Assembly: GCA_029582155.1 (NCBI GenBank) | Contig: CM055903.1 | Coordinates: 35,382,353 to 35,446,352 of the forward strand | Source of the DNA: Panopea generosa | Taxonomy: Eukaryota; Mollusca; Bivalvia; Adapedonta; Hiatellidae | Reading direction: 5' to 3' | DNA: 64,000 nt | Shown here: positions 9,247 to 20,689 of the stretch, piece after piece | Numbering within the stretch: position 1 is the stretch's first letter | Layout of the letters: every line of letters starts with the position of its first letter | Program-made: the position numbers and the translations under genes | The notes under the pieces: model-generated | What the model was told of the DNA's origin: nothing | Database searches by the model: none | What the model saw: the letters and a program-made list of their open reading frames with translations, nothing else

Positions 9247-12200
9247 TGTTCTATACTATTGCTGTTGTGTCTGCTGTTCCTGTTATGTATTTTGTTGTTG
9301 TGTCTGATGTACCTGTTATGCAGTTTATTGTGTTTGATGTGCCTGTTATTCAGTTTGGTGTTGTGTCTGCTGTGCCTATTATGCAGTTTGTTGTTATGTT
9401 TGATGTGCTTGTTATGCAGTTTGTTGTTGTGTCTGTTGTCCTGTTGTGCAGTTTGTTGTTGTGTCTGTTGTGCCTGTTATGCAGTTTGTTGTTGTGTTTG
9501 ATGTGTCTGTTATGCAGTTTGCTGTTGCGTCTGCTGTGCCTATTATGCAGTTTGTCGTTGTGTTTGATGTGCTTGTTATGCAGTTTGTTGTTATGTCTGT
9601 TGTGCCTGTTGTGCAGTTTGTTGTTATGTCTATTGTGCCTGTTGTGCAGTTTGTTGTTGTGTCTGTTGTGCCTGTTATGCAGTTTGTTGTTGTGTCTTTT
9701 TATGCCTGTTGTGCAGTTTGTTGTTGTGTCTGTTGTGCCTGTTATGCAGTTTGTTGTTGTGTTTGATGTGTCTGTTATGCAGTTTGCTGTTGCATCTGCT
9801 GTGCCTGTTATGCAGTTTGTTGTTGTGTCTTTTATGCCTGTTATGCAGTTTGTTGTTGTGTCTGATGTACCTGTTACGCAGTTTGTTGTTGTGTTTGATG
9901 TGCCTGTTATGCAGTTTGCTGTTGTGTCTGTTGTGCCTGTTATGCAGTTTGTTGTTGTGTCTGCTGTGCCTGTTATGCATTTTGTTGTGTCTGATGTGCC
10001 TTTTTAACGTTCGTTATTATTTCTGCTGTGCCTGTTGTGTTGTTTATTTTTATGATTGCAGTGCCTGTTATGTCGTTTGTTGTTGTGCCTGCTGTTCTAT
10101 TGTGTTGTTTATTGTTAGGATTTCTGTGCCTGTTGTGTCGTTTGTTGTTGTGCCTGTTGTGTTGTTTATTGTTATGATTGCTGTGCCTGTTGTGTTGTTT
10201 GTTTTTGTGTCTGGTGTGCCTGTTTAATGTTTGTTGTTGTGTCTGCTGTGCCTGTTGTGGTGTTTATTTTTATAAATTGCTGTGCCTGTTGTGTTTTTGT
10301 TGTTGTGCCTGCTGTGCCTGTTAAACGGTAGTTGTTCTGTATGCTGTGACTGTTGTGTTGTTTGTTTTTATGATTGCTGTGCCTGTTGTGTTGTTTTTTG
10401 TTATGATTGCTGTATCTGTTATGTCGTTTGTTGTTGTGGCTGGTGATCTTGTTGTGTTGTTTATTGTTATGATTGCTATGCCTGTTGTGTCGTTTGTTGT
10501 TGTGCCTGCCGTGCCTGTTTTGTCGTTTGTTGTTGTGTCTGCTGTGCCTGTTTTGTCCTTTATTGTTGTGTCTGGTGATCTTGTTGTGTTGTTTATTGTT
10601 ATGATTGCTATGCCTGTTGTGTCGTTTGTTGTTGTGCCTGCCGTGCCTGTTTTGTCGTTTGTTGTTGTGTCTGCTGTGCCTGTTTTGTCCTTTATTGTTG
10701 TGTCTGGTGATCTTGTTGTGTTGTTTATTGTTATGATTGCTATGCCTGTTGTGTCGTTTGTTGTTGTGCCTGCTGTGCCTGTTTTGTCGTTTGTTGTTGT
10801 GTCTGCTGTGCCTGTTTTGTCGTTTGTTGTTGTGGCTGGTGATCTTGTTGTGTCTGCTGTGCCTGTTATACAGTTTGCTGTTGCGTCAGCTGTGCCTGTT
10901 ATGCAGTTTGTTGTTGTGTCTGCTGTACCTGTTATGCAGTCTGTTATTGTGTCTGCTGTGCCTGTTATGCTGTCTGTTGTTGTGTCTCCTGTGCCTGCTA
11001 TGCAGTTTGTTGTGTCTGCTGTGCGTGTTATGCTGTCTGTTGTTGTGTCTCCTGTGCCTGCTATGCAGTTTGTTGTGTCTGCTGTGCGTGTTATGCAGTT
11101 TGTTGTTTTGTCTGGTGTATCTGTTGAGCAGTTTGTTGTTGTGTGTGCTGTGTCTGTTTTGTCGTCTGTTGTATCTGCTGTGCTTGTTATACAGTTCGTT
11201 GTGACTGCTATGCATGCTGTGCCGTTTGTTGTTTTGTCTGCGGTATCTGTTGTGGTGTTTGTTGTTACGTCTACTCGGCCTGTTATGCAGTTTTCGTTTC
11301 TGCTGTCCATGTTGTGCCGATTGTTCTTGTGTCTGATGTGCCTGTTTTGCAATTTGCTCTTGTGTCTGCCGTGCCTGTTATGCCGTTGTTGTGTCTGCTG
11401 TTCCTGTTATGCCGTTGTTGTGTCTGCCTTGTCTGATGTGCCTGTTTTGCAGTTTGCTGTTGTTTCTGCTGTGCCTGTTTTACGGTTTGTTGTTTTGTCT
11501 ACTCTGCCTGTTACGCATTTGTTGTGTCTGCTGTCCGAGTTGTGCAGATTGTTTTGTGTCTGAGGTGCCTGTTTTTCAATTTGCTGTTGTGTCTGCTGGC
11601 AATATTATGCAATTGGTTGTGTCTGTTGTGTCTGATGTGACGTTTTTGCAATTTGCTTTTGTGTCTGTTGTGCATGTTATGTAGTTTGTTGTTCCGTCTA
11701 CCCTGCCTGTTATGCAGTTTGTTGTGTTTGCTGTCCATGTTGTGCAGATTGTTCGTGTGTCTGCTGTGCCGGTTTTGCAATTTGCTGTTGTATCTGCTGT
11801 GTCTGTTATGTAGTTTGTTGTGTCTGCGGTGTTGGTTATGCAGTTTGCTGTTGTGTCTGCTGTGTCTGTTGTCGCGTTTGTTGATAAGTCTGCGTTACAG
11901 TTTGTTGTTTTGTCTGCTGTGTCTGTTATGCAGTTTGCTGTTGTGTCTGTTGTGTAGTTTGTTATGTCTGATGTGCCTGTTATGCAGTTTGTTGTGTCTG
12001 TCGTGCCTGTAACGCAGTTTGCTGTTGTGTCTGTCGTGCCTGAAACGCAGTTTGTTGTTGTGTCTGCTGTGCCTGTAACGCAGTTTGTTGTGTCTGTTGT
12101 GCCTGTTATGCAGTTTGTTGTGTCTGCCGTGCCTGTAACGCAGTTTGCTGTTGTGTCTGCTGTGCCTGTAACACAGTGTGTTGTGTCTGTTGTGCCTGTT

Positions 12201-12277
12201 ATGCAGTTTGTTGTGTCTGTGTGCCTGTTGTGTCGTTTGTTGTTTTGTCTGGTGTATCAGTCGTGTCGTTTGTTGTT
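9247..12277 (+). repeat. Minisatellite block A: 33/30 bp G/T-rich unit
   Basis: The dominant unit is 33 bp; written by codon it is gtt gtt gtg tct gct gtg / cct gtt atg cag ttt. Frequent 30 bp versions lack one gtt. A subfamily at about 10,020-10,860 replaces the CAGTTT anchor with TGTTTATTGTTATGATTG or TCGTTTGTTGTT. G+T make up about 79% of the consensus plus strand and A is rare. Many frames on both strands are open at once because the unit contains few stop triplets, so none is called as a gene. Confidence 0.93.
10441..10860 (+). repeat. 132 bp higher-order repeat (4 x 33 bp)
   Basis: The marker TGGTGATCTTGTTGTG occurs at 10,441, 10,573, 10,705 and 10,837, an exact 132 bp period. This equals four 33 bp units, showing recent homogenisation inside the older array. 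Confidence 0.93.
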
Positions 12278-12340
12278 GCGTCGGTTGTACATGGTGTTTC
12301 TGCTGTGCACGGTTTGTCATGTGATGATGTTTCTGTTGTG
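12278..12340 (+). repeat. Punctuation motif, copy 1
   Basis: A ~63 bp segment (GCGTCGGTTGTACATGGTG ... TTTGTCATGTGATGATG ...) that does not match the repeat unit and recurs seven times in the array. Here it separates 33/30 bp units on the left from 18 bp units on the right. Confidence 0.88.
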
Positions 12341-13305
12341 AGTGTTGTGTATGTTGTGTCTGCTGTACCTGTTGTGTCTGCTGTACATGTTGTGTCTGCT
12401 GTACCTGTTGTGTCTGTTTTACCTTTTGTGACTGCTGTACCTGTTACATCTGCTGCACATGTTGTGTCTGATGTACCTGTTACGTTTGCTGTACCTGTTG
12501 TGTCTGCTGTACATGCTGTGACTCTTGTACCTTTTGTGACTGCTGTACCTGTTATATCTGCTGTACACATATGTGTCTGCTGTGCCTGTTGAGTCAAATG
12601 TGCCTGTTGTAACTGTTGCGCCTTTTGTGACTGCTGTACTTGTTGTGACTGTTGTACCTGTTGTATCTGCTGTACATGTTGTGTCTGCTGTGCTTGTTGT
12701 GTCTACAGTGCATGTTGTGACTGCTGTGCGTGATGTGACTGCTATGCCTGTTGTGACTGCTGTGCCTGTTGTGCCTGCTGTGTCAGATGTGACTGATGTG
12801 CCTGATGTGACTGCTGTGCCTGTTCTGACTGCTGTGCCTGTTGTATCTGCTGTGCCTGTTGTGTCTACTGTGCCTGTTGTGTGCTGTGCCTGATGTGACT
12901 GTTGTGCCCGTTGTGTTTGCTGTATCTGTTATATCTGCTGTATATGTTGTGTCTGCTGCACCTGTTGTGTCATCTGTGTCTGTTCTGACTGTTGTGCCTG
13001 TTGTATCTGCTGTACATATTGTGTCTGCTGTATCTGTTGTGTCTGCTGTGCATGTTGTAAATGCTGTGCCTGATGTGACTGCTGTGCCTGTTGTGGCTAC
13101 TGTGTCTGTTGTGACTGCTGTGCCTGATGTAACTGTTGTGCCTGTTGTGTCTGCTGTGCCTGTTATATCTGCTGTACATGTGTCTGCTGTGCTTGTTGTG
13201 TCAGCTGTGCCTGTTGTGACTGTTGTTCCTGTTGTATCTGTTGTACATATTGTGTCTGCTGTACCTGTTGTGTCTGCTGTGCTTGTTGAGTCAGCTGTGC
13301 CTGTT
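12341..13305 (+). repeat. Minisatellite block B1: 18 bp unit
   Basis: The unit is 18 bp, consensus GTTGTGTCTGCTGTACCT, with frequent TCT/ACT, GTA/GTG, GTT/GAT and GCT/GTT changes. It equals the 33 bp unit minus 15 bp (the CTG-side GTT ATG CAG TTT GTT part), which suggests derivation by deletion. Confidence 0.92.
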
Positions 13306-14345
13306 ATGCACGTTATGCAGTTTGTTGTTCCGTCTACCCTGCCTGTTATGCAGTTTGTTGTGTTTGCTGTCCATGTTGTGCAGATTGTTCTTGTGTCTGC
13401 GGTGCCGGTTCTGCAATTTGCTGTTGTATCTGCTGTGCGTGTTATGCAGTTTGTTGTGTCTGCGGTGTTGGTTATGCAGTTTGATGTTGTGTCTGCTGTG
13501 TCTGTTGTCACATTTGTTAATGAGTCTGCTGTACAGTTTGTTGTTTTGTCTGCTGTGTCTGTTATGCAGTTTGCTGTTGTGTCTGCTGTGCCTGTTATGC
13601 AATTTTTGTTATGTCTGCTGTGCCTGTTATGCAGTTTGATGTTTTGTCTGCTGTGCCTGTTATGCAGTTTGTTGTTTTGTCTGCTGTGTCTGTTTGCAGT
13701 TTGTTATTGTATATGTTGTGACTGCTATGCAGTTTGTTGTTGCATCTGCTGTGCATGTTATGTCGTTTGTTGTTTTGTCTGCTGTGTCTGTTGTGAAGTT
13801 TGTTGTGTCTGTTGTGCCTGTAACGCAGTTTGCTGTTGTGTCTGCTGTGCCTGTAACGCAGTTTGTTGTGTCTATTGTGCCTGTTATGCAGTTTGTTGTG
13901 TCTGTGTGCCTGTTTTGTCGTTTGTTGTTGTGTCTGGTGTACCTGTAATGTCGTTTGTTGTTACGTCTACTCTGTCTGTAGTGAAGTTTATTGTTATGTT
14001 TATTGTACCTGTTGTGATTGTTGTTTTATCTGCTGTGCCCGTTGTGCAGTTTGTTGTTGCGTTTTCTGTGCCTGTTATGCAATTTGTTGTGTCTGTTGTG
14101 CCTGTTATGCAGTTTGTTGTGTCTGTGTGCCTGTAGTGTCGTTTATTGTTTTGTCTGGTGTACATGTAATGTCGTTTGTTGTTACGTCTACTCTGTATGT
14201 AGTGCAGTTTGTTGTTGTGTTTATTGTACCTGCTGTGATTGTTGTTTTACCTGCTGTGCCAGTTGTGCAGTTTGTTGTTGCGTTTTCTATGCCTGTTATG
14301 CAGTTTGTTGTTGTGACTGCTGTATCAGTCGTGTCGTTTGTTTTT
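13306..14345 (+). repeat. Minisatellite block A2: return to 33/30 bp unit
   Basis: CAGTTT-anchored 30 and 33 bp units again. Part of it (about 13,310-13,570) is a near copy of about 11,690-11,945 in the first block, including the same CCGTCTACCCTGCCTG phrase. Confidence 0.9.
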
Positions 14346-14408
14346 GCGTCGGTTGTACATGGTGTTTCTGCTGTGCACAGTTTGTCATGTGATGATGTTT
14401 CTGTTGTG
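14346..14408 (+). repeat. Punctuation motif, copy 2
   Basis: Second copy, with GCACAGTTTGTCATGTGATG at its centre; it again marks the change from 33/30 bp to 18 bp units. Confidence 0.88.
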
Positions 14409-15258
14409 CACGGTTGTGTATGTTGTGTCTGCTGTACCTGTTGTGTCTGCTGTACCTGTTGTGCCTGATGTACCTGTTGTCCTGTTGTGTCTGCTGTACC
14501 TGTTGTGTCTGTTTTACCTTTTGTGACTGCTGTACCTGTTATATCTGCTGTACATGTTGTGTCTGCTGTACATGTTACGTCTGCTGTACCTGTTGTGTCT
14601 GCTTTACCTTTTGTGACTGCTGTACCTGTTACATCTGCTGTATATGTTGTGTCTGCTGTACCTGTTACGTCTGCTGTACCTGTTGTGTTTGCTGTACATG
14701 TTGTGACTCTTGTACCTTTTGTGATTGATGTACCTGTTATATCTGCTGTACATGTTGTGGCTGCTGTGCCTGTTATATCAGCTGTACCTGTTGTAACTGT
14801 TACGCCTGTTGTGAATACTGTACTTGCTGTGACTGTTGTACCTGTTGAATCTGCTGTACATTTTGTGTCTGCTGTGCATGTTGTGACTGCTGTACCTGAT
14901 GTGACTGCTGAGACTGCTGTGCCTGTTGTGTCTGCTGTTACAGATGTGACTGTTGTGCCTGATATGACTGCTGTGCCTGTTGTGACTGCTGTGCCTGTTG
15001 TATCTGTTGTGCCTGTTGTGACTGCTGTGCCTGTTGTATCTGCTGTGCCTGTTGTGTCTTCAGTGCCTGTTGTGTCTACTGTGCCTGATGTGACTGTTGT
15101 GCCCGTTTTGTCTGCTGTACTTTTTATATCTACTGTACATGTTGTGTCTGCTGTGCTTGTTGTGTCAGCTGTGCCTGTTGTAACTGTTGTACCTGTTGTA
15201 TCTGATGTACATATTGTGTCTGCTGTACCTGTTGTGTCTGCTGTGCTTGTTGTGACTA
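14409..15258 (+). repeat. Minisatellite block B2: 18 bp unit
   Basis: 18 bp units rich in the CTGTACCTGTTGTGTCTG and CTGTACCTGTTACGTCTG variants; the local order resembles the start of block B1. Confidence 0.9.
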
Positions 15259-15658
15259 CTATGCAGTTTGTTGTTGCATCTGCTGTGCATGTTATGTCGT
15301 TTGTTGTTTTGTCTGCTATGTCTGTTCTGTAGTTTGTTGTGTCTGTTGTGCCTGTAACGCAGTTTGCTGTTGTGTTTGCTGTGCCTGTAACGAAGTTTGT
15401 TGTGTCTGATGTGCTTGTTATGCAGTTTGTTGTTTCTGTGTGCCTGTTGTGTCGTTTGTTGTTTTGTCTGGTGTACATGTTATGTCGTTTGTTGTTACGT
15501 CTACTCTGTATGTAGTGCAGTTTGTTGTTGTGTTAATTGTACCTGCTGTGATTGTTGTTTTACCTGCTGTGCCCGTTGTGCAGTTTGTTGTTGCGTTTTC
15601 TGTGCCTGTTATGCAGTTTGTTGTTGTGACAGCTGTATCAGTTGTGTCGTTTGTTGTT
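15259..15658 (+). repeat. Minisatellite block A3: short 33/30 bp segment
   Basis: A 400 bp return of CAGTTT-anchored units, nearly matching about 13,728-14,345 but shorter. It ends in the third punctuation motif, just as the other 33 bp blocks do. Confidence 0.88.
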
Positions 15659-15721
15659 GCGTCGGTTGTACATGGTGTTTCTGCTGTGCACAGTTTGTCA
15701 TGTGATGATGTTTCTGTTGTG
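15659..15721 (+). repeat. Punctuation motif, copy 3
   Basis: Third copy at a 33-to-18 bp transition, almost identical to copy 2. Confidence 0.88.
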
Positions 15722-16319
15722 CATGTTGTGTATGTTGTGTCTGTTGTACCTGTTGTGTCTGCTGTTCCTGTTGTGTCTGTTTTACCTTTTGTGACTGCTG
15801 TACCTGTTATATCTGCTGTACATGTTGTGTTTGTTGTACCTGTTACGTCTGCTGTACCTGTTGTGTCTGCTGTACCAGTTGTGTCTGCTTTACCTTTTGT
15901 GACTGCTGTACCTGTTACATCTGCTGTACATGTTGTGTCTGCTGTACCTGTTACGTCTGCTGTACCTGTTGTGTCTGCTGTACGTGTTGTGACTCTTGTA
16001 CCATTTGTGACTGCTGTACCTGTTATATCTGCTGTACATGTTGTGTCTACTGTGCCTGTTGTGTCAGCTGTGCCTGTTGTAACTGTTGCGCCTGTTGTGA
16101 ATGCTGTACTTGTTGTGACTGTTGTACCTGTTGTATCTGTTGTACATTTTGTGTCTGCTGTGCTTGTTTTGTATGCTGTGCCTGTTGTGTCTACAATGCA
16201 TGTTGTGACTCCTGTGCCTGATGTGACTACTGTGCCTGTTGTGTTTGCTGTGCCTGTTGTGCCTGCTGTGCCTGATGTGACTGCTGTGCCTGTTGTGACT
16301 GCTGTGCCTGTTGAATCTG

Positions 16320-18415
16320 CTGTGCCTGATGTGACTGTTGTGCCCGTTGTGTCTGCTGTACCTGTTATATCTGCTGTACATATTGTGTCTGCTGCGCTTG
16401 TTGTGTCAGCTGTGCCTGTTGTGACTGTTGTACCTGTTGTATCTGCTGTACATATTGTGTCTGCTGTACCTGTTGTGTCTGCTGTGCATGTTGTAACTGC
16501 TGTGCCTGATGTGACTGCTATGCCTGTTGTGTCTACTGTGTCTGTTGTGTCTGCTGTGCCTGATGTGACTGTTGTGCCCGTTGTGTCTGCTGTATCTGTT
16601 ATATCTGCTGTACATGTTGTGTCTGCTGCGCTTGTTGTGTCAGCTGTGCCTGTTCTGACTGTTGTACCTGTTGTATTTACTGTACCTGATGTGACTAATG
16701 TAACTGTTTTGTCTACTGTACTTGTTTTGACTGCTGTACTTGATGTGTCTGCTGTGCCTGTTGTGATTGCTGTACTTGTTGTGTCTACTGTGCCTGTTGT
16801 GTCTGCTGTATCTGTTATATCTGCTGTACATGTTGTGTCTGTTGTGCCTGTTGTGTCAGCTGTGACTGTTGTAACTGTTGCGCCTGTTGTGACTGCTGTA
16901 CTTGTTGTGACTGTTGTCCCTGTTGTATCTGCTGTACATTTTTTGTCTACTGTGCCTGTTGTGACTGCTATGCCTGTTATGACTGCTATGCCTGTTGTGA
17001 CTGCTGTGCCTGTTGTGTCTGTTGTGTTTGTTGTGTCAGCTGTGCATGTTGTGACTATTGTACCTGATGTATCTGCTGTACATATTGTGTCTGCTGTACC
17101 TGTTGTGTCTGCTGTATATGTTGTGTCTGCTGTACATGTTGTGTCTGCTGTACATGTTGCGATTGCTGTGCCTGATCTGACTGCTGTGCCTGTTGTGATG
17201 GCTGCTGTACCTGTTGTGACTGCTGTACCTGTTGTGTCTGCTGTGCCTGATGTGACTGCTGTACCTGTTGTGACTGCTGTACTTGTTGTGTCTGCTGTAC
17301 CTGTTGTGTTTTCTGTGCATGTTGTGACTAATGTGCCTGATGTGACTGCTGTGCCTGTTGTGACTGCTGTGCCTTTTAAGTCTGGTTTGCCTGTTGTGAC
17401 TGCTGTACCTGATGTGACTAATGTACTTGTTGTGTATGTTGTACCTGTTGTATCTACTGTACCATTTGTGACTGCTGTACCTAATGTGACTAATGTAACT
17501 GTTTTGTCTCCTGTACTTGTTTTGACTGCTGTACATGTTGTGTCTGCTGTGCCTGATGTGACTGCTGTACCTGTTGTGACTGTTGTACTTGTGTCTGCTG
17601 TCCCGGATGTGTTGCTGTACCTGCTTTGACTGCTGTACATGTTGTGTCTGCTGTGCCTGATGTGACTGCTGTACATGTTGTGTCTGCTGTGCCGTATGCG
17701 ACTGTATTACCTGTTGTGTTTACTGTACCTGTTGTGACTGCTGTACCTGTTGTGACTACTGTACTTGTTATGTTTGCTGTGCCAGATGTGACTGCTGTAC
17801 CTGCTTTGACTGTTGTACCTTTTGTGTCTGCTGTGCCTGATGTGTCCGATGTGACTGCTGTACCTGTTGTGACTGCTGTACCTAATGTGTCTGATGTGCC
17901 TGATATGTCTGATGTGACTAATGTGACTGATGTGCATGTTGTGACTACTGTGCCAGATGTGTCTGCTGTGCCTGATGTGACTGCTGTACCTGTTGTGACT
18001 GCTGTACTTGTTGTGTCTGCTGTGCCAGATGTGACTGCTGTACCTGCTTTGACTGCTGTACCTATTGTGTCTGCTGTACCTATTGTGACTGCTGTACCTG
18101 TTGTGACTGCTGTACCTGTTGTGACTGCTGTACTTGTTGTGTCTGCTGTACCAGATGTGACTGATGTACCTGCTCTGACTGCTGTACCAGTTGTGAATGC
18201 TGTACCTGTTGTGTCTGATGTGTCTGATGTGACTGATGTGACTGTTGTGACTGCTGTGCCTGTTGTGTCTGCTGTGAATGTTGTGACTGCAGTGCCTGTT
18301 GTGTCTGTTGTGCTTGTTGTGTCAGCTGTGACTGTTGTGACTATTGTGCCTGTTTTATCTGCTGTACATATTGCGTCTGCTGTACCTGTTGTGTCTGCTG
18401 TACATGTTGTAACTG
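16320..18415 (+). repeat. 2,096 bp tandem duplication, left copy
   Basis: The sequence from about 16,320 matches that from about 18,416 almost base for base with an offset of 2,096 bp. Shared rare variants include TTTTAAGTCTGGTTTGCC (17,375 and 19,471) and the TGTCCCGGATGTGTTGC phrase. The offset is neither a multiple of 18 nor of 3. Confidence 0.9.
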
Positions 18416-20511
18416 CTGTGCCTGATGTGACTGTTGTGCCCGTTGTGTCTGCTGTACCTGTTATATCTGCTGTACATATTGTGTCTGCTGCGCTTGTTGT
18501 GTCAGCTGTGCCTGTTGTGACTGTTGTGCCTGTTGTATCTGCTGTACATATTGTGTCTGCTGTACCTGTTGTGTCTGCTGTGCATGTTGTAACTGCTGTG
18601 CCTGATGTGACTGCTATGCCTGTTGTGTCTACTGTGTCTGTTGTGTCTGCTGTGCCTGATGTGACTGTTGTGCCCGTTGTGTCTGCTGTATCTGTTATAT
18701 CTGCTGTACATGTTGTGTCTGCTGCGCTTGTTGTGTCAGCTGTGCCTGTTCTGACTGTTGTACCTGTTGTATTTACTGTACCTGATGTGACTAATGTAAC
18801 TGTTTTGTCTACTGTACTTGTTTTGACTGCTGTACTTGATGTGTCTGCTGTGCCTGTTGTGATTGCTGTACTTGTTGTGTCTGCTGTGCCTGTTGTGTCT
18901 GCTGTATCTGTTATATCTGCTGTACATGTTGTGTCTGTTGTGCCTGTTGTGTCAGCTGTGACTGTTGTAACTGTTGCGCCTGTTGTGACTGCTGTACTTG
19001 TTGTGACTGTTGTCCCTGTTGTATCTGCTGTACATTTTTTGTCTCCTGTGCCTGTTGTGACTGCTATGCCTGTTATGACTGCTATGCCTGTTGTGACTGC
19101 TGTGCCTGTTGTGTCTGTTGTGTTTGTTGTGTCAGCTGTGCATGTTGTGACTATTGTACCTGATGTATCTGCTGTACATATTGTGTCTGCTGTACCTGTT
19201 GTGTCTGCTGTACATGTTGTGTCTGCTGTACATGTTGTGTCTGCTGTACATGTTGCGACTGCTGTGCCTGATCTGACTGCTGTGCCTGTTGTGATGGCTG
19301 CTGTACCTGTTGTGACTGCTGTACCTGTTGTGTCTGCTGTGCCTGATGTGACTGCTGTACCTGTTGTGACTGCTGTACTTGTTGTGTCTGCTGTACCTGT
19401 TGTGTTTTCTGTGCATGTTTTGACTAATGTGTCTGATGTGACTGCTGTGCCTGTTGTGACTGCTGTGCCTTTTAAGTCTGGTTTGCCTGTTGTGACTGCT
19501 GTACCTGATGTGACTAATGTACTTGTTGTGTATGTTGTACCTGTTGTATCTACTGTACCATTTGTGACTGCTGTACCTAATGTGACTAATGTAACTGTTT
19601 TGTCTCCTGTACTTGTTTTGACTGCTGTACATGTTGTGTCTGCTGTGCCTGATGTGACTGCTGTACCTGTTGTGACTGCTGTACTTGTGTCTGCTGTCCC
19701 GGATGTGTTGCTGTACCTGCTTTGACTGCTGTACATGTTGTGTCTGCTGTGCCTGATGTGACTGCTGTACATGTTGTGTCTGCTGTGCCGTATGCGACTG
19801 TATTACCTGTTGTGTTTACTGTACCTGTTGTGACTGCTGTACCTGTTGTGACTACTGTACTTGTTATGTTTGCTGTGCCAGATGTGACTGCTGTACCTGC
19901 TTTGACTGTTGTACCTTTTGTGTCTGCTGTGCCTGATGTGTCCGATGTGACTGCTGTACCTGTTGTGACTGCTGTACCTAATGTGTCTGATGTGCCTGAT
20001 GTGTCTGATGTGACTAATGTGACTGATGTGCATGTTGTGACTACTGTGCCAGATGTGTCTGCTGTGCCTGATGTGACTGCTGTACCTGTTGTGACTGCTG
20101 TACTTGTTGTGTCTGCTGTGCCAGATGTGACTGCTGTACCTGCTTTGACTGCTGTTCCTATTGTGTCTGCTGTACCTATTGTGACTGCTGTACCTGTTGT
20201 GACTGCTGTACCTGTTGTGACTGCTGTACTTGTTGTGTCTGCTGTACCAGATGTGACTGATGTACCTGCTCTGACTGCTGTACCAGTTGTGAATGCTGTA
20301 CCTGTTGTGCCTGATGTGTCTGATGTGACTGATGTGACTGTTGTGCCTGTTGTGACTGCTGTGCCTGTTGTGTCTGCTGTGCCTGTTGTGACTGCTGTGC
20401 CTGTTGTGTCTGTTGTGCTTGTTGTGTCAGCTGTGCCTGTTGTGACTATTGTGCCTGTTTTATCTGCTGTACATATTGCGTCTGCTGTACCTGTTGTGTC
20501 TGCTGTACATG
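18416..20511 (+). repeat. 2,096 bp tandem duplication, right copy
   Basis: Second copy; differences from the left copy are scattered single bases plus a slightly rearranged stretch around 20,300-20,450. Similarity fades after about 20,515. Confidence 0.88.
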
Positions 20512-20689
20512 TTGTGACTGTTGTACCTGTTGTATCTGCTGAACATATTTATTGTGTCTGCTGTACATGTTGTGTCTGATGTACATGTTGCGACTGCTGT
20601 GCCTGATGTGACTGATGTGTCTGTTGTGATTACTGCTGTACTTGTTTTTAATGCTCTAACTGCTGTGTCTGCTGTGCCTGATGTGACTG

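Noticed and set aside
15440..19725. Plus-strand 729 and 699 codon V-P-rich frames as an elastin-like structural protein
   Set aside because: No signal peptide, no Gly, no splice or start context and no terminal domain. The two frames are duplicate copies in different registers.
15418..19772. Open frames of 752 and 760 codons on the minus strand (T-G-T-A-D-T repeats) as mucin- or antifreeze-like genes
   Set aside because: Equally long frames are open on the other strand over the same bases, both begin and end at repeat-internal register changes, and the 2,096 bp duplication moves the frame. Long openness follows from the stop-poor unit.
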